Below the pieces are notes generated by a model. The model had not been told where the DNA came from. It saw only the letters and a list, made by a program, of their open reading frames with translations, and did no database searches. Of a stretch of DNA of 64,000 nucleotides, positions 8,533 to 17,689 are shown piece after piece. Both the position numbers and the translations under genes were made by a program. This stretch comes from JAIVJG01 sp964236735 (GTDB lineage: Bacteria; Acidobacteriota; Blastocatellia; Pyrinomonadales; Pyrinomonadaceae), in the NCBI GenBank assembly GCA_964236735.1, contig CAXSFM010000009.1:62001-126000 (forward strand), read 5' to 3'. Each line of letters begins with the position of its first letter. The stretch's first letter is position 1.

Positions 8533-9888
8533 TCACAGCCCGTCGAGCTGATTGAGTTGGCCGGTGCTGTCTCCGATGCTCTCTTGATGCACCTTCATGC
8601 GGTCGAGCAGCGACAGGTACAAATTTGTGATCGGAGTGCCGTCTGGATAAGCGAGGTGGCTGCCGGGTTTCAAACTGCCGCCCCCGCGACCCGCGAGCAA
8701 GACGGGCAGAGCTTCATGCGTATGCTTGTTGCCGTCCGCTATTCCGCTGCCGTAAACGAGCATCGAATGATCCAGCAGTGTGCCGTCGCCGTCGGGCGTC
8801 GCCTTCATCTTTTGCAAAAGGTAAGCGAATAACTCCGCGTGCAGCAAATTGATGCGCGTGACCTTCTCGATCCATTCCGGGTTATTGCGATGGTGCGTCA
8901 GTGGATGATGCGCGTCGCTGATGCCGATTTCTGGATAGACGCGCGCGCTGCCTTCGCGGCCTATCACCAGCGTGGCGACGCGCGTCAGGTCTGCCTGAAA
9001 GGCCAGCACCTGTAAGTCGCACATGAGCCTGGCATACTCTGGAAACTCGAACGGGATGCCTGCCGGTTTTTCGATGGCGGGCGAGATGTGGCGCGGGTCT
9101 TTCTCCGCACTGGCGATGCGCTGCTCGATCTCGCGGACTGAGAATAGATACTCGTCCATCTTGCGACGGTCGCCGGGGCCGAGCGTCTTGACGAGGTTGC
9201 GCGTGTCCTCGCTCACCAAGTCCAGTATGCTCTTGCGATACTTCGCTCGACGCGCGCGCGTCTGCGGGTCGAGACTCAAGTCTTCGGTTCCGAACAGACG
9301 CTCGAAGGCCGCGCGCGGATTGACCTCCGGCGGCATCGGAGTCTGCGGCGTGCGCCAGGAGAGACTGTTGGTGTAAGCGCAACTGTAACCGGAATCGCAA
9401 TCGCCGACCGTGCGTGAATCTTCGCAGCCGAGTTCGATTGAGGAGAAACGTGTCTTACCCGCGAGACTGGCCGCCGCGATCTGGTCAACCGAGATGCCGC
9501 CCTGGATGTCTGCGCCGGCGGTCTTGCGGCAATGAACGCCGGTCAGGAATGATGCACCCGCGCGCGCATGATCGCCGGGGCCGTCGCCGAGAGCGTTGCC
9601 CGTGTGAGAGTCCAGATTCGAGAGGACGAAGATGTCTTCACGCAGAGCCTCGAACGGTTTGAGGATGCGCGTCAACTCGTAGCCTTTGCCAGTCGCTGCC
9701 GGCGTCCAGTCTTTCATCACGATGCCGTTGGGCACGTAAGCGAAAGCCAGCCTGACAGGGGCTTTCAACTCCGCATTAAGCCCGCGCGCAAAGGCCGGCG
9801 TCATCGCATCGAGCAAGGGCAGAGCCATGATTGCGCCCATCCCTTGAAGGAAGGTTCGTCGCGGCAGATGCTTTCCGGTAACGATCAT
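8533..9888 (-). CDS. DUF1552 protein, Tat-exported
   Basis: A 451-residue protein with a twin-arginine signal (LPRRTFLQGMGAIMALPLLDAM) and the body of the DUF1552 family. Typical stretches are AYVPNGIVMKDWTP, ILKPFEALREDIFVLSNLDSH, DHARAGASFLTG, GISVDQIAA and the C-terminal SMLVYGSGIADGNKHTHEALPVLLAGRGGG. The fold resembles alkaline-phosphatase/sulfatase-like proteins, but no activity is established. It overlaps the DUF1592 gene by four bases (ATGA), the invariant partner arrangement known from Planctomycetes, Verrucomicrobia, Myxococcota and Acidobacteria. The two probably act together in the periplasm. Confidence 0.92.
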   Translation of the reverse strand: MIVTGKHLPRRTFLQGMGAIMALPLLDAMTPAFARGLNAELKAPVRLAFAYVPNGIVMKDWTPAATGKGYELTRILKPFEALREDIFVLSNLDSHTGNALGDGPGDHARAGASFLTGVHCRKTAGADIQGGISVDQIAAASLAGKTRFSSIELGCEDSRTVGDCDSGYSCAYTNSLSWRTPQTPMPPEVNPRAAFERLFGTEDLSLDPQTRARRAKYRKSILDLVSEDTRNLVKTLGPGDRRKMDEYLFSVREIEQRIASAEKDPRHISPAIEKPAGIPFEFPEYARLMCDLQVLAFQADLTRVATLVIGREGSARVYPEIGISDAHHPLTHHRNNPEWIEKVTRINLLHAELFAYLLQKMKATPDGDGTLLDHSMLVYGSGIADGNKHTHEALPVLLAGRGGGSLKPGSHLAYPDGTPITNLYLSLLDRMKVHQESIGDSTGQLNQLDGL

Positions 9889-12443
9889 CTCAGACTGTCT
9901 CCTCTGCGCTTTTGAAATGGCTCGCTTCGCACGATGCCCAGAATCATACTGGAGAAACGGTAGTTGTCAGCCGCGACCTGCTTCGCGATCCCCTTGACGG
10001 CGGGAGTATCGCCAGCTTCGAGACCTCGACCCAAAGCGTAGATAAGCATCTTCCTCGTCAGGCATTCCGCAAACGCATCGGGCTGTGCTTTCAAAATCGC
10101 TCTCAGCGCGAGCGGCCCTTCAAATGATTTGCCGTCGGGCAGGACGCTCGATGCGTTGACCGGAAACTGCCCGTCCTTGGTGCGCCAGCCGCCGATAGCG
10201 TCGAAGTTTTCCAGCCCGAATCCAAGCGGATCCATACGGACGTGACAGGAAGCGCACGTCGCATTCTTGCGATGCTCTTCTAACTGCTCGCGCATCGAAG
10301 CGGATGTGCCGATCTTATCCTCGTCGAGATTGGGCACGTCGGCAGGAGGCGGGGAAGGCGGCGTGCCGAGCAGATTATCAAGCACCCATTTGCCGCGCAG
10401 CACTGGCGACGTGCGATTAGGATATGACGAGACCGTGAGCACGCTGGCCTGCCCCAACAGTCCGCCGCGATGCGCGTCAGGTGAGAACAGGACTTTGCGA
10501 AACTCCGTCCCCTGCACGTTCGGGACATTGTAGAAACGTGCGAGTCGCTCGTTCAGATAGGTGTAGTCAGCATCGAGGAAGTCCAGTATGCTGCGATCCT
10601 CGCGCACGATGCTTTCAAAAAACATCTCGGTCTCGCGCCGCATGGACAGGCGCAGGTATTCATCGAAGTCCGGGTAACGCTTGCGGTCTGGTTTGACTGA
10701 TTCGAGCTTGCGTACTTGCAGCCACTGCCCGCCGAAGTTCTCGACCAGCGCATGTGCTTTCGGATCAAGCAGCATCCGCCGCACTTGCGCGGCGAGCGCC
10801 GCCGGTTGGGCTAACTTGCCGCGATCCGCCGCCGCGAGCAAGGCATCGTCCGGCATCGTGCTCCACAGAAAATAAGAGAGCCGCGAAGCCAACTCGTGTT
10901 GACTAAGTGAATGCGTGGACGCGGGCGTCGAAGGCGTGGCCGGACTTCGCTCGATGCGGAAAAGAAAATGTGGCGAGAGCAACATCGCCTGAATGGCCGT
11001 CGAAACTCCCTCCTCAAAAGAGCCTCCATCCTTTTGCACGGATGAGATGAGGCCGGTCAACTGTGCGACTTCCTGCGGCGTGACCGGGCGGCGATACGCG
11101 CGATGCGCCAGATGCGCGACGATCAAGCGCGCGCAGCCCGGCGCATGATGGCCGTTCAGATGGCCGCAGGCATAAATCTTCTTCAGGCTTTCGCCGGATG
11201 CTCCCTGCGTCACTGCATACGGGCCGCCCAGTTCCAGCGATCTAATCCGCGCGTTATTGGCAGGGATTTTCTCATTCTTGCGGCTTTCAAATTTCTTTCT
11301 GCGGTCTTCAATCTGCTGCGGCGTCAGATCGGGCGGAGGATTGAACGGCGGCGGTATCGGCACCGGCAGCACAGAGGGATTCGGGCCGTTGTAACTGACG
11401 GGCAAGCCTTCGTAGAGGCGCGGAATCGAAACTGCCAGCCAGTGATCGCCGGCGGTGATTTGCGTCCTGAACTCCTGCGCCATCAATCCGAGTTCCTGTC
11501 GCTCGGCGGCATTCGTAAATGACGCGGCCTTCGCCGGATCGAATTGAATCGTCTGAATCTGTTTGCCGTCAAGCCACAGCGTAAGCTGGATGGGCGCGGA
11601 ACCGGCGGGACGTTCGCCGCCGAGGTTAGCCCTGATCACGTACTCGCCATCAACGGGAAAGCGATAGGTGACGTGGACTGCATTCGGCAACCCCAGCCCC
11701 GTCTGGTCATAGTCGGTCAAAGGAGTCATTTGCGGTAGTTGACTTCGTTCGGGAGTTCGCAGGCGGACGAGCGTCGGCTTCAGCGGCTCAACTCCGAAGA
11801 CGGCGGCGCGCGAAACGTGTTCCGCCGCCGCTATATATTTTTCCATCAACACCGGAGACAGCGAAAGCACGTCGCCGATATTGTCGAAGCCGTAGCCCGA
11901 ATCGTCCTGCGGAAAATCATCCGAAGGATGCAGATCAACGCCGAGCAAGTCGCGCACGGTGTTGTTGTATTCAACGCGGTTCAAGCGTCGCGCCATGACG
12001 CGACCGGCATTCAACGTAGCGGGTGTCGGAGTCGCTTTCGGGGGCGTGTTCTTTACGGGAGGGAGAGCCAGTTGGTGCGCGAGCCATTGCGTCACCGTCG
12101 TCACGTCTTCCGGTTTCGGGCGAGGCATTTTCGGCGGCGGCATCGTCCCGTCACTCAGCCTGTCGAGGATAAGCTTCATGGTGGCGCGGTCACCGATGAG
12201 TGAATCAGCCGTCTTGTAAGCCTCAAGATTCAGCCCCGCCGTCTGCCGCTCTTCGTTGTGACAGACATAACAATTGTTCGCGAAAAATGGTTGGACTGAT
12301 TTCTCGAACGTCGGCTCTGTCTGAGCGGGCGTTTGCACTACTGCCGCAGCCGCACTCAGAGCGGGACGCTCAACCTTTAAGAGCGCCACGCACATGAGCG
12401 GGCACAAAATAATTAACGTTCGCCAGAGATTTTTCCGCGCCAT
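9885..12443 (-). CDS. DUF1587/1592/1588/1585 multidomain protein with two haem c motifs
   Basis: This 852-residue exported protein starts with a hydrophobic signal segment (about residues 8-32). A cytochrome-like CYVCH haem motif follows near residue 58, then the DUF1587 region (ARRLNRVEYNNTVRDLLGVD), a carbohydrate-binding-like domain around YRFPVDGEYVIRANLGGERP, and the DUF1595/1592 regions (AYRRPVTPQEV, LSYFLWSTMPDDALL). The DUF1588 region comes next (HRGGLLGQASVLTVSSYPNRTSPV), with a second haem motif CASCH in the DUF1585 tail. Two haem sites suggest a periplasmic electron-transfer or oxidative enzyme acting with the DUF1552 partner. Function is undetermined in the family. Confidence 0.92.
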   Translation of the reverse strand: MARKNLWRTLIILCPLMCVALLKVERPALSAAAAVVQTPAQTEPTFEKSVQPFFANNCYVCHNEERQTAGLNLEAYKTADSLIGDRATMKLILDRLSDGTMPPPKMPRPKPEDVTTVTQWLAHQLALPPVKNTPPKATPTPATLNAGRVMARRLNRVEYNNTVRDLLGVDLHPSDDFPQDDSGYGFDNIGDVLSLSPVLMEKYIAAAEHVSRAAVFGVEPLKPTLVRLRTPERSQLPQMTPLTDYDQTGLGLPNAVHVTYRFPVDGEYVIRANLGGERPAGSAPIQLTLWLDGKQIQTIQFDPAKAASFTNAAERQELGLMAQEFRTQITAGDHWLAVSIPRLYEGLPVSYNGPNPSVLPVPIPPPFNPPPDLTPQQIEDRRKKFESRKNEKIPANNARIRSLELGGPYAVTQGASGESLKKIYACGHLNGHHAPGCARLIVAHLAHRAYRRPVTPQEVAQLTGLISSVQKDGGSFEEGVSTAIQAMLLSPHFLFRIERSPATPSTPASTHSLSQHELASRLSYFLWSTMPDDALLAAADRGKLAQPAALAAQVRRMLLDPKAHALVENFGGQWLQVRKLESVKPDRKRYPDFDEYLRLSMRRETEMFFESIVREDRSILDFLDADYTYLNERLARFYNVPNVQGTEFRKVLFSPDAHRGGLLGQASVLTVSSYPNRTSPVLRGKWVLDNLLGTPPSPPPADVPNLDEDKIGTSASMREQLEEHRKNATCASCHVRMDPLGFGLENFDAIGGWRTKDGQFPVNASSVLPDGKSFEGPLALRAILKAQPDAFAECLTRKMLIYALGRGLEAGDTPAVKGIAKQVAADNYRFSSMILGIVRSEPFQKRRGDSLR

Positions 12444-12612
12444 AGTTTTTTTAAGAAGGATGCTTGCCGGATATTGGGACGCCTGCGGGTATCAATTCCC
12501 CGTGATTATATTCTGAGACAGGTGGATAGTCACGATAATTAAAAGGATGAAGATTTTGTTGACGCAACAATGCTATATTCTTTCCGACCGTAATGTTACT
12601 CACTGACGCACG

Positions 12613-13509
12613 ATGGAACTAACACAACTAGAATTCTTTATACGGGTCGTCGAGGAGGGCAGCTTCTCGAAGGCGGCTGATCGCGTCTTTCGCACGCAGC
12701 CCGCCGTGAGCATCGCCATCCGCCGGCTCGAAGAGGAAGTCGGCGCATCACTCTTCGACCGCGCGCAGAAATCACCGACGCTGACGGACACGGGCGAAAT
12801 CCTCTACGACTACGCGCGGCGAATGCTCTTGCTCCGCGACCAGGCGCGCGACGCCGTCAAGGAACTGCGCGAACTGCGGACAGGCCGCGTGCGCGTTGGC
12901 GCGAACGAGAGCACTTCGCTCTATCTCCTGCCCGATCTCATCCTCGCCTACCGCGCGCGCCACCCGGATGTAAAAATCGAAATCTACCGGCAGCAATCCG
13001 AGAGTTTGCCGCGCGAAGTGCTGGACAGAAACGTTGACTTCGCGCTCATGGCCTTCGAGCCGACCGACCGTGACCTCGCCTCTTTTCCCGTCGTCAAAGA
13101 CGAGTTGGTGCTGATTATGAGTCCGAAACACGCCCTCGCCGGACGCGACGCGGTCGCCGTCAAAGACCTCGGCGGCGAGCAGTTTCTCGCGCACAATATC
13201 AAGTCCGCCTCGCGCGTGAAGGTGATAGACACGTTCGCGCGCCACCACACGCCGCTCAACATTACGCTTGAACTGGCGACCATCGAGACCATCAAACGCT
13301 TCGTGCAAAAGCGCGTCGGTCTCGCCTTCGTCCCGCGCATGTGCGTGAGCGAGGAGCTTGAACAAGGCACGCTCGCGACCGTGCCCGTGCGCGGCCTGAC
13401 CTACACGCGCACGCTCTGGGCGGCACACCGTCGTGGCGCGACACACTCGCACGCCGCCGCCGCTTTCCTCGAAAGCCTGCGCCAACATGCGAAGGCGCAT
13501 TCCGTTTGA
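12613..13509 (+). CDS. LysR-type transcriptional regulator
   Basis: A 298-residue LysR regulator. The N-terminal winged helix-turn-helix is clear (LEFFIRVVEEGSFSKAADRVFRTQPAVSIAIRRLEEEVGASLFDR), followed by the linker helix and a periplasmic-binding-protein-like effector domain from about residue 90. It is transcribed in the same direction as leuA and ends 126 nt before it, so it may control the leucine operon. That is inference from position. The effector is unknown; the family includes LeuO, CysB and CbbR relatives. Confidence 0.9.
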   Translation: MELTQLEFFIRVVEEGSFSKAADRVFRTQPAVSIAIRRLEEEVGASLFDRAQKSPTLTDTGEILYDYARRMLLLRDQARDAVKELRELRTGRVRVGANESTSLYLLPDLILAYRARHPDVKIEIYRQQSESLPREVLDRNVDFALMAFEPTDRDLASFPVVKDELVLIMSPKHALAGRDAVAVKDLGGEQFLAHNIKSASRVKVIDTFARHHTPLNITLELATIETIKRFVQKRVGLAFVPRMCVSEELEQGTLATVPVRGLTYTRTLWAAHRRGATHSHAAAAFLESLRQHAKAHSV

Positions 13510-13574
13510 AGTTTACCATCAAAATTCCCGTCCGGCATGTCGTTTAGATTTATCAGCCTATAAAAACTATAACT

Positions 13575-13604
13575 TTGACTTAAGGCACGCACGCTCTCTA
13601 GGAT
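13575..13604 (+). promoter_or_regulatory. Candidate sigma70 promoter of the leu operon
   Basis: TTGACT at 13575-13580 and TAGGAT at 13599-13604 are separated by 18 bp, ahead of the leuA start at 13636. A second AT-rich stretch (TATAAAAACTATAAC) lies just upstream. No leucine-rich leader peptide or terminator is seen before leuA. Confidence 0.4.
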
Positions 13605-13635
13605 TGCCGTTTGTGTGAGGACGGAGGTGTTCTTA

Positions 13636-14868
13636 ATGAAAGACGTAAACGACAATCAAGCTGGCGGGCGTGTGACGATTTTTGACACGACGCTCAGGGA
13701 CGGCGAGCAGTCGCCCGGCTGTTCGATGAATCTTGAAGAGAAGGTCAGGCTGGCGCGGCAACTCGAACAACTCGGCGTGGATGTGATCGAGGCCGGTTTC
13801 CCCATCGCCTCCGAAGGCGACTTCGAGGCTGTCCGCGCGGTGGCGGCTGAGTGCCGCGAGGTGCGTGTCGCCGCACTCTGTCGCACGGCGGACGCGGACA
13901 TTAGAAGCGCGTGGGCGGCGCTCGCAGGCGCGGCACGCCCGCGCCTCCACACGTTTGTCGCCACCTCCGACATCCATCTCGAATACAAATTGAGGAAGAC
14001 GCGCGAGGAAGTTTTAGAGATGACGCACTACGCCGTCAGCCTCGCCCGCTCTCTGGCCGACGATGTCGAGTTCTCCGCCGAAGACGCGACGCGCAGCGAC
14101 GTTGATTATCTGTGCGAGGTCTTCGCGACGGCAGTCGCAGCCGGGGCAACGACCTTGAACATCCCCGATACGGTCGGCTATACGACGCCGACCGAATTTC
14201 GCGAACTGGTCAGTGCTGTGCGCGAGCGCGTCGTCGGCGAGCGGCGCGACGTGACTATCAGCGTCCACTGCCACAACGACCTCGGCCTTGCCGTCGCCAA
14301 CAGTCTCGCCGCGCTCGACGCGGGCGCGCGGCAGATCGAATGCACGATGAACGGCATCGGCGAGCGCGCGGGCAACGCTGCGCTCGAAGAGATCGTGATG
14401 GCGATGCATGTGCGTGCCGACCGCCTGCCTTACGTGTGCGGCGTCCGCACGGAGGAGATTTATCCTGCGAGCCGCTTGCTCGCCGAAACCATCGGCTTCG
14501 ACGTGCAACCGAACAAGGCCGTCGTCGGGCGCAACGCCTTCGCGCACGAGGCTGGCATACATCAGCACGGCGTTCTCTCGAACCCGCTCTGCTACGAGAT
14601 TATGACGCCGGAATCCGTGGGCGTGCGCGCGAACCGCATCGTGCTGGGTAAGCATTCTGGCCGCCACGCGCTCGGCGCGCGCTACGGCGAGCTTGGCTAT
14701 GCTCTGTCGCGCGTGGAGTTGGACTCGGCCTACACGGGATTCACGCGGCTGGCCGACCGCAAGAAAAATATTTACGATCAAGACTTGATCTCGCTCCTGT
14801 CGCAGGAACTGCGAACGCGCGGGCCGCTCTTAGCGCGTGCGGAAGCGTTTGAAATGGCGGGCGCATAA
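13636..14868 (+). CDS. leuA: 2-isopropylmalate synthase-like protein, short form lacking the regulatory domain
   Basis: Start ATG 13636 (MKDVNDNQ) has a GGAGGTG ribosome site seven bases upstream, giving 410 residues. The TIM barrel shows the family signatures FDTTLRDGEQSPG, the HCHNDLGLAVANSL metal-binding strand and NGIGERAGNAALEE, and FAHEAGIHQHGVL follows. It condenses acetyl-CoA with 2-ketoisovalerate as the first step of leucine synthesis. Ordinary LeuA is about 510-520 residues; this one stops shortly after YELGY-type and ADRKK helices, so the C-terminal leucine-binding domain of about 120 residues is missing. leuB follows after 62 nt with no remnant of that domain. Homocitrate or citramalate synthase is the alternative, but leuBCD context favours LeuA. 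Confidence 0.88.
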   Translation: MKDVNDNQAGGRVTIFDTTLRDGEQSPGCSMNLEEKVRLARQLEQLGVDVIEAGFPIASEGDFEAVRAVAAECREVRVAALCRTADADIRSAWAALAGAARPRLHTFVATSDIHLEYKLRKTREEVLEMTHYAVSLARSLADDVEFSAEDATRSDVDYLCEVFATAVAAGATTLNIPDTVGYTTPTEFRELVSAVRERVVGERRDVTISVHCHNDLGLAVANSLAALDAGARQIECTMNGIGERAGNAALEEIVMAMHVRADRLPYVCGVRTEEIYPASRLLAETIGFDVQPNKAVVGRNAFAHEAGIHQHGVLSNPLCYEIMTPESVGVRANRIVLGKHSGRHALGARYGELGYALSRVELDSAYTGFTRLADRKKNIYDQDLISLLSQELRTRGPLLARAEAFEMAGA

Positions 14869-14930
14869 ACACGGCAGACCGCGAATGGCGCGGAAGTTAT
14901 TTGTCTTAACAGAGTGTGGGTGATCAGAGG

Positions 14931-16052
14931 ATGAAGTTGAATATCACGACGCTGCCCGGTGACGGCGTCGGTACTGAAGTGACGGCGGAAGCGGTGCGCG
15001 TGCTGCGTTCCGTCGCAGAGAGTTACAGCCACGAATTTACCTTTGCCGAACAACTGATCGGCGGCGCGGCGATCAGCATACACGGCACGCCGCTGCCGCG
15101 TGCGACGCTCGACGCATGTCTCGCGAGCGATGCCGTACTGCTCGGCGCGGTCGGCTCGCCCGCGTATGACGAATTACCGCCGGGCGAGCGGCCTGAAGCG
15201 GGTTTGCTCACGTTGCGGCGCGCGCTCGGCGCTTACGCGAACCTGCGCCCCATCGTCTGCCACGCTGCGCTCGCCGATTGCACGCCGCTGCGTCCCGAAA
15301 GAATCGCGGGCGCGGACATCCTCGTCGTGCGCGAGTTGCTGGGCGGCCTCTACTTCGGCGAGCCGCGCGGCTTCGAGATAGATGATGACGGTGCGGCCTC
15401 CGCCGCCTTCAACACGATGCGCTACACGGTCGCCGAGATTGAGCGTGTCGCGCGCGTCGCCTTCGATGCCGCGCTCCTGCGACGGCGCAAAGTAACGTCC
15501 GTTGACAAGGCCAACGTTCTTGAGACCTCAAGGCTGTGGCGCGACACCGTCTCGCGCATCGCGCGCGACTACCCGACGGTCACGCTCGAACATCTCTACG
15601 TTGACGCTTGCGCGATGCATTTGATCGTCGACCCGCTGCGCTTCGACGTGTTGCTCACGGAAAATCTTTTCGGCGATATTCTTTCGGATGAGGCCGCCGT
15701 GCTGGCCGGCTCGCTCGGCCTGCTGGCGTCGGCGAGCATCGGCGGCGAAGTTGATCTCTACGAGCCGGTGCATGGCACTGCGCCGGACATCGCCGGGCGC
15801 GGCACGGCCAACCCTTTGGGCGCAATCGCGTCCGCCGCGCTGCTGCTCCGGTACACGGCGCGGCTCGAACGCGAGGCGCAGGACATCGAGGCCGCCATCG
15901 AAATTGTGTTGCGCGCAGGCTATCGCACGCCGGACATCATCGCGCGTGGGATGGTGAACAGTATGCGCGTCGGCACGTCGGAGATGGGTCAACTCGTCGT
16001 TGAGGCGTTGGCCGAAGTCGCCGATATGCGCCACGCCTATCACGCGGTCTAA
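14931..16052 (+). CDS. leuB: 3-isopropylmalate dehydrogenase
   Basis: About 373 residues. It oxidises and decarboxylates 3-isopropylmalate to 2-ketoisocaproate with NAD. Family marks are ITTLPGDGVGTEV at the start, LGAVGSP, the arginine-rich LTLRRALGAYANLRP, SVDKANVLETSRLWR, VDACAMHLIVDPLRFDVLLTENLFGDILSDEAA and EPVHGTAPDIAGRGTANP. The open frame could begin at GTG 14916, but ATG 14931 fits the family's usual N-terminus; an AGAGG directly abuts this ATG, so the start is not fully settled. It is the second gene of the leu operon. Confidence 0.92.
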   Translation: MKLNITTLPGDGVGTEVTAEAVRVLRSVAESYSHEFTFAEQLIGGAAISIHGTPLPRATLDACLASDAVLLGAVGSPAYDELPPGERPEAGLLTLRRALGAYANLRPIVCHAALADCTPLRPERIAGADILVVRELLGGLYFGEPRGFEIDDDGAASAAFNTMRYTVAEIERVARVAFDAALLRRRKVTSVDKANVLETSRLWRDTVSRIARDYPTVTLEHLYVDACAMHLIVDPLRFDVLLTENLFGDILSDEAAVLAGSLGLLASASIGGEVDLYEPVHGTAPDIAGRGTANPLGAIASAALLLRYTARLEREAQDIEAAIEIVLRAGYRTPDIIARGMVNSMRVGTSEMGQLVVEALAEVADMRHAYHAV

Positions 16053-16149
16053 AGTGGGCGGGCGCGTGTGTCGCCGTCAGCGCAATTTTCACCGCCGTCT
16101 TTTACTCGACCGCGCCGATCTGACAGTCACTTCTCGAATTGCATCCGTG

Positions 16150-17577
16150 ATGATTTCAACCTCGACTACTGCGCCGCGAACGCTCTGCGACAAGCTGTGG
16201 GACGCGCACATCGTCTGCGCCCCGGCGGACGCGCCCGTGTTGCTCTACATTGACCTGCACCTCGTCCACGAAGTGACCTCGCCGCAGGCTTTCGACGGGC
16301 TGCGCGCGGAGCATCGCACTGTGCGCCGCCCCGATTTAACCGTCGCCACGATTGACCACAACGTCCCGACGACCGACCGCACGCTCCCCATCGCCGACCC
16401 CATCGCACTGCAACAGATTGACACGCTCCGGCGCAACTGCCGTGAGTTCGGCATTCAACTCTATGACATAGATTCCGCCGAGCAGGGCATCGTCCACGTT
16501 ATCGGGCCGGAGTTGGGATTGACGCTGCCGGGCATGACGATTGTCTGCGGCGATAGCCACACCTCGACGCACGGAGCTTTCGGCGCGCTCGCCTTCGGCA
16601 TCGGCACGAGCGAGGTCGAGCACGTCCTCGCCACACAATCTCTCCCCCAGACCAGACCGCGCACCATGCAAGTGTTGGTGCGCGGCCTGCTGTCTGCCGG
16701 CGTGACGGCCAAAGACCTCACGCTCGCTGTCATCGGCAGGATCGGCACGGACGGCGCGACCGGCTACGTCATCGAATATGCGGGCGAAGCTGTTCGTAGT
16801 CTTTCGATGGAGGGACGCATGACCCTCTGCAACATGAGCATCGAGGCGGGCGCGCGCGCAGGCATGATCGCGCCCGACGAGACGACTTTCGCGTATCTCG
16901 CGGGACGCCGTTTCGCGCCGCACGGCGAAGCGTGGGACGAGGCGTTGAGTTACTGGCAAACGCTGCACAGCGACGAAGGCGCGGAGTTCGCCAGCGCCAT
17001 CGAGTTTGACGCGGGCAGCGTCGAGCCGCATGTAACGTGGGGCACGAGTCCCGGCATGGTCGCGCCCGTCACTGGCCGCGTGCCCGTGCCCGCAGAGGCT
17101 GCGAGCGAATCGGACGCACGCGCCTTCACGCGCGCGCTCGAATACATGAGCCTGCAACCCGGCATGTCAATCGAAGACATTCGCATTGACCGGGTCTTCA
17201 TCGGCTCTTGCACCAACGGGCGTCTCGAAGATTTGCGCGCCGCCGCGAAGGTGCTGAAAGGCTATCGCATCAGCGGCGATGTGAACGCGATGGTCGTGCC
17301 CGGCTCGCAGACTATCAAGCGCGCCGCCGAAGCCGAGGGGCTGGACGGCGTCTTCCGCGCGGCGGGCTTCGAGTGGCGCGAAGCCGGTTGCTCGATGTGT
17401 CTCGCCATGAACCCCGACACGCTGCGACCGGGCGAGCGTTGCGCCTCGACGAGCAATCGCAACTTTGAGGGACGGCAGGGACGCGGCGGGCGCACGCACC
17501 TCGTCAGTCCCGCGATGGCCGCCGCCGCTGCCGTCACAGGCCATTTCACGGACGTTCGCCGTTGGCAATACAGATAG
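16150..17577 (+). CDS. leuC: 3-isopropylmalate dehydratase large subunit
   Basis: From ATG 16150 (MISTSTTAPRTLCDKLWDAH) the protein is 475 residues, normal for LeuC. It isomerises 2- to 3-isopropylmalate with the small subunit. It shows YIDLHLVHEVTSPQAFDGLR, GDSHTSTHGAFGALAFGIGTSEVEHVLATQ, the FIGSCTNGRLEDLR cysteine and the CSMCLAMN pair that bind the 4Fe-4S cluster, and STSNRNFEGRQG. The frame is open far upstream of 16150, but those residues are out-of-family and overlap leuB. The gap to leuB is about 97 nt. Confidence 0.94.
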   Translation: MISTSTTAPRTLCDKLWDAHIVCAPADAPVLLYIDLHLVHEVTSPQAFDGLRAEHRTVRRPDLTVATIDHNVPTTDRTLPIADPIALQQIDTLRRNCREFGIQLYDIDSAEQGIVHVIGPELGLTLPGMTIVCGDSHTSTHGAFGALAFGIGTSEVEHVLATQSLPQTRPRTMQVLVRGLLSAGVTAKDLTLAVIGRIGTDGATGYVIEYAGEAVRSLSMEGRMTLCNMSIEAGARAGMIAPDETTFAYLAGRRFAPHGEAWDEALSYWQTLHSDEGAEFASAIEFDAGSVEPHVTWGTSPGMVAPVTGRVPVPAEAASESDARAFTRALEYMSLQPGMSIEDIRIDRVFIGSCTNGRLEDLRAAAKVLKGYRISGDVNAMVVPGSQTIKRAAEAEGLDGVFRAAGFEWREAGCSMCLAMNPDTLRPGERCASTSNRNFEGRQGRGGRTHLVSPAMAAAAAVTGHFTDVRRWQYR

Positions 17578-17689
17578 GAGGTGATGAGTGATAAGTGATA
17601 AGAAAGCCGTCAGCATTCAGCCAGCACACAAGTTGTTGATTGTTGATTGCCCCTCTCATCACTTATCACTCATCACTTATCACTCATTT
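17578..17689. repeat. GATGAGTGATAAGT-type inverted repeat between leuC and leuD
   Basis: The whole leuC-leuD gap is a degenerate inverted repeat. The left arm begins GTGATGAGTGATAAGTGATA at 17581 and the right arm (17655-17687) is its approximate complement. The right arm ends two bases before the leuD ATG, so no conventional ribosome site precedes leuD. The same motif family appears at 59620-59702 and 61364-61509. Confidence 0.8.

Noticed and set aside
12984..13370. Long minus-strand frames under LysR, leu and glnD genes
   Set aside because: They are antisense shadows of strongly supported genes in GC-rich DNA.
13510..13635. Leucine attenuator before leuA
   Set aside because: No Leu-rich leader frame and no terminator hairpin are present in the 126-nt gap.
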